From assembly GCA_029940235.1 (NCBI GenBank), contig JAOZRI010000104.1, positions 1-7,348 of the forward strand: a DNA stretch of 7,348 nucleotides, read 5' to 3'. The position numbers and the translations under genes were made by a program. The notes beneath the pieces are model-generated. The model saw only the letters and a list, made by a program, of their open reading frames with translations, made no database searches and was not told the origin of the DNA. Within the stretch, counting starts at the first letter, position 1. Each line of letters starts with the position of its first letter. Below, in pieces: positions 4,613 through 7,348 of the stretch. The DNA is from Desulfobacula sp. (GTDB taxonomy: Bacteria; Desulfobacterota; Desulfobacteria; Desulfobacterales; Desulfobacteraceae).

Positions 4613-7348
4613 ATGATTCTGCAGCAACAGGCTTTTTTTAAGCTTATCAAAAAAATATCTGCAACTAAAATTGAATTTACAAAATCGCTTTCAGAGGCAA
4701 AAGAAAACTCCATAATATTTTTTCCCTATCAGCCCAATATTGTATCATGCGGTATATCAGCATTAATTGCATTTAAAGGGAGCAATACAAGTTCCAAAAA
4801 ATCAAATTTGGACAGTATACAGGAGATGCTTCCCCTATTAAAAGAAAATGGTTTCTCCACTGACTCTCTATTACAAAGCGATAATTTGTACGAAAATTTT
4901 CTTGGGGGCGATGACTTTTTAAATGACATTTTTAGAAACTGCCAGGAGTTAAAGCAGGAGAATATCTTTTCTGACCTCTTTTTCAGTAAAGAAAAAAAAG
5001 ACCAGCTTATATCCATCATAGGTATTATTGATCAATTAATTCAAGATCAGACATCAAAGTTTAAAAAAAACCTTTCCGGTTTTTCATCCAATGAGATTGA
5101 AATCATATCCTGCAGCCTTGAAAAACTTGAGGATATTGGATGGTGTCTTAAAAAAGAAATTTTAGATAACATCTTGGCCATTGGCAAACTTGCCATTAAC
5201 CTTGAAAATCCCGATAACGATACCCATAATATAATGGGGTTAAAAATATTTAAAAGATTAAATGCTGTGTTAAACAGTATTGACAGGCTTGAAGTCCGAG
5301 GCAGAGATTCTGCCGGTATTTCTCTTGTTTTCACCTTTACCAAGCAGGAATTTGAACATTTCAGGGAGGGTCTTATAAAAGCTGGACTTTCTGAAAGACT
5401 TAAACTAAGAACCAACCATCTTGTATTAAAAAATAACAGCATTACAATTAATGATACTTTCCCGGGAGATGACCATCATGTAAGTATTTGTTTTGCCTAT
5501 AAATTTTCCGCAGAAATCGGTGCTCTTGGAGACAATGTAACATTTATCAGAAGCCAGATTAAAAATGATCTCATGCTTCAACTGCTTACCAATTATGATT
5601 TTCTTACAAACTCAGTATCTGCGCACACAAGATGGGCTTCCATAGGAGATATCAATGTTGCAAACTGCCATCCTCAGGATAATACCCCCACAGACAAAGA
5701 GATAGGTAAAACAGGAATAATCCATGTCTGCCTCAATGGTGATATTGATAATTATCTTGAATTAAAGACTGAATATGAAGCAAGATATGATAAAATTCAT
5801 GAAGATATTAACACTGATACAAAATTAATTCCTTTACAGATTGAATTTTATCTTAAACAAAATCATCCCATAGAAGAGGCTTTCAGGCTTGCAGTAAATG
5901 ACTTTACAGGTTCCCATGCCATCAGCATGCATTCAGATTTGGCTCCGGGCAAGCTGTTTCTCGCACAAAAAGGAAGTGGTCAGGCTATTTTTGTAGGGAT
6001 TGCAAAGGATCATTACATTGCAGCTTCTGAACTCTATGGCATTGTGGAAGAGACCCAGGAGTATATCAAGCTCAATGGTGAAGACAAAGGCCAGATTGTT
6101 CTGCTTGATCAAAATTCAACAGGTTCTGTATCTGGAATAAAATCTTTTTACTATGACAACACTCCCATCGCCATTGAAGAAGATCAGGTGCTGACAAGCC
6201 AGATAACATCGAGAGATATTGACAGACAGAATTTCCCACACTATTTTTTAAAAGAAATTTCAGAATCTCCTGATTCTGTTGAAAAAACTCTGGAAAATAA
6301 ATTTAAACTAAACCCGGACAATCTGTTTGAGACCAGCCTTGATGAAATTGCAATTCCAAAATCACTGGAAGATGACTTTAAAAACAAAAAAATTAAAAAA
6401 ATATTTTTTATCGGGCAGGGTACGGCTGGAGTGGCAGCACAGGGTTGTGCTGATCTTTTAAATTTTTATCTTGGCGCTAAAGATATTGATATAAGAGCCA
6501 TGAAATCATCAGAGCTTTCAGGATTCAGTATAGATGCCAAAAGCTCCATGGCAAATACCCTTGTCATTGCAATAAGCCAGTCTGGCACAACAACAGATAC
6601 AAATAGAACCATTGATATGGTTAAAGAGTGTGGTGCAAAAACCCTTGCCATTGTTAACCGCAGAGATTCAGATTTGACCTTTAAAACAGACGGTGTTTTA
6701 TATACAAGTTCTGGCAGGGATATTGAGATGTCTGTGGCATCAACCAAAGCCTTTTATTCTCAAATTACTGCAGGAGCAGTGCTAAGCCTGCATATTGCAG
6801 GTATCACCAATAGAAGATCTGATAAATTTATTACAGAACAGATCAATGAGATAACAAGCCTGCCTGATAAAATGCGCACCATCCTTAATATGAAAGATCA
6901 GATTAAGGATAGTGCCTTTAAACATGCAGTGACAAAACAATATTGGGCAACAGTTGGATCGGGTTCAAACAAGACTTCAGCCGATGAAATCAGGATAAAA
7001 CTCAGCGAACTTTGCTACAAGACCATTTCATCTGATTTTGTTGAAGATAAAAAACATATTGATCTATCCAGTGAACCCTTGATCATTATCTGTGCTGCCG
7101 GCACAAGAGAGAGCGTTCTTGGAGATATTATAAAAGATACTGCAATCTTTCATGCACACAAGGCAAGCCCAATTGTAATAACAAACAGTGGTGAAGACCG
7201 CTTTGACATTTATGCCAAGGATGTGTTTAAAATTCCTGAAACAATGGAACATTTTGCCCCTGTCTTAAACACACTTGTCGGGCATATCTGGGGATATTAT
7301 GCAGCGCTTGCCATTAATGAGGGTTCACAATTCATGTATAAGGGAAGA
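4613..7348 (+). CDS. GlmS-like glutamine amidotransferase/SIS-domain protein with extended glutaminase domain (3' end outside window)
   Basis: The frame is open for 912 codons to the window edge. By eye the protein aligns with glucosamine-6-phosphate synthase, which makes glucosamine-6-phosphate from fructose-6-phosphate and glutamine. Glutaminase motifs: SCGI (C46), LEVRGRDSAG (226-235), HTRWA (338-342), NCHP (351-354), LNGDIDN (N375, G376) and TDT (D402). First SIS domain: GQGTAG (601-606), SQSGTTTDT (655-663) and VASTKAF. Second SIS domain: E. coli K485, E488 and H504 correspond to K796, E799 and H815. Oddities: 45 residues precede the catalytic-type cysteine, and about 158 extra residues lie between CGI and RGRDSAG. 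About 64 more lie between DSAG and HTRWA. E. coli GlmS has 609 residues in total. T76 and H77 of the glutaminase appear as S343 and I344. The C-terminal tail with the conserved lysine is beyond the window. It may be the main GlmS or a paralogue with another sugar substrate. Confidence 0.85.
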   Translation, partial: MILQQQAFFKLIKKISATKIEFTKSLSEAKENSIIFFPYQPNIVSCGISALIAFKGSNTSSKKSNLDSIQEMLPLLKENGFSTDSLLQSDNLYENFLGGDDFLNDIFRNCQELKQENIFSDLFFSKEKKDQLISIIGIIDQLIQDQTSKFKKNLSGFSSNEIEIISCSLEKLEDIGWCLKKEILDNILAIGKLAINLENPDNDTHNIMGLKIFKRLNAVLNSIDRLEVRGRDSAGISLVFTFTKQEFEHFREGLIKAGLSERLKLRTNHLVLKNNSITINDTFPGDDHHVSICFAYKFSAEIGALGDNVTFIRSQIKNDLMLQLLTNYDFLTNSVSAHTRWASIGDINVANCHPQDNTPTDKEIGKTGIIHVCLNGDIDNYLELKTEYEARYDKIHEDINTDTKLIPLQIEFYLKQNHPIEEAFRLAVNDFTGSHAISMHSDLAPGKLFLAQKGSGQAIFVGIAKDHYIAASELYGIVEETQEYIKLNGEDKGQIVLLDQNSTGSVSGIKSFYYDNTPIAIEEDQVLTSQITSRDIDRQNFPHYFLKEISESPDSVEKTLENKFKLNPDNLFETSLDEIAIPKSLEDDFKNKKIKKIFFIGQGTAGVAAQGCADLLNFYLGAKDIDIRAMKSSELSGFSIDAKSSMANTLVIAISQSGTTTDTNRTIDMVKECGAKTLAIVNRRDSDLTFKTDGVLYTSSGRDIEMSVASTKAFYSQITAGAVLSLHIAGITNRRSDKFITEQINEITSLPDKMRTILNMKDQIKDSAFKHAVTKQYWATVGSGSNKTSADEIRIKLSELCYKTISSDFVEDKKHIDLSSEPLIIICAAGTRESVLGDIIKDTAIFHAHKASPIVITNSGEDRFDIYAKDVFKIPETMEHFAPVLNTLVGHIWGYYAALAINEGSQFMYKGR

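Noticed and set aside
4613..5300. A separate unknown gene fused by a missed frameshift to a normal glmS
   Set aside because: The frame is uninterrupted, the CGI motif lies before the inserted segment and RGRDSAG after it, and no internal ATG with a ribosome binding site gives a standard MCGI start.
4729..7252. Minus-strand open frames within the GlmS-like gene
   Set aside because: The plus frame is continuous for 912 codons with recognisable motifs throughout; the antisense frames show none.
4613..7348. Identification as glutamate synthase or PurF because of the internal cysteine
   Set aside because: Two SIS domains with SQSG and the K/E/H isomerase residues follow the glutaminase domain; these belong to the GlmS family and not to GltB or PurF.

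Overview
The window is a compact run of five same-strand (+) genes from an AT-rich bacterial genome. The order holB-ricT-metG, then a membrane-anchored penicillin-binding transpeptidase and a GlmS-like aminotransferase, together with the protein style, suggests a Gram-negative anaerobe of the Desulfobacterota (deltaproteobacterial sulfate-reducer type). That assignment is inference; no rRNA or other marker is present to fix it. There are no tRNA or rRNA genes, CRISPR arrays, insertion sequences or attachment sites, and nothing points to recent transfer.

Layout: 2-700 is the 3' part of holB (DNA polymerase III delta' subunit), cut by the window start. 701-757 is a short gap holding most of an 18-base inverted repeat that begins inside the holB 3' end and stops just before the next ribosome binding site. 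758-1540 is ricT (PSP1-domain protein with the full cysteine signature). 1541-1631 is a 91-base spacer in which nothing but the metG ribosome binding site was recognised. 1632-3221 is metG (methionyl-tRNA synthetase, short form without the C-terminal tRNA-binding domain). About 3226-4575 is a class-B-like penicillin-binding transpeptidase, apparently starting at TTG four bases after the metG stop. 4576-4612 is a spacer with a strong ribosome binding site. 4613-7348 is a large GlmS-like protein, open to the window end.

All genes point the same way with gaps of 4 to 91 bases, and no intrinsic terminator was seen, so co-transcription is plausible. The first three genes are housekeeping (replication clamp loading, RNA-processing/regulatory factor, translation). 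The last two may both serve the cell envelope: one cross-links peptidoglycan, the other resembles the enzyme that makes glucosamine-6-phosphate, the amino-sugar precursor.

The most unusual item is the GlmS-like protein. It keeps nearly all recognisable glutaminase and sugar-isomerase active-site residues. However, its nucleophile-like cysteine is at residue 46 rather than at the N-terminus, and its glutaminase domain carries two extra segments of about 158 and 64 residues. No wholly new defence or mobile system is visible.
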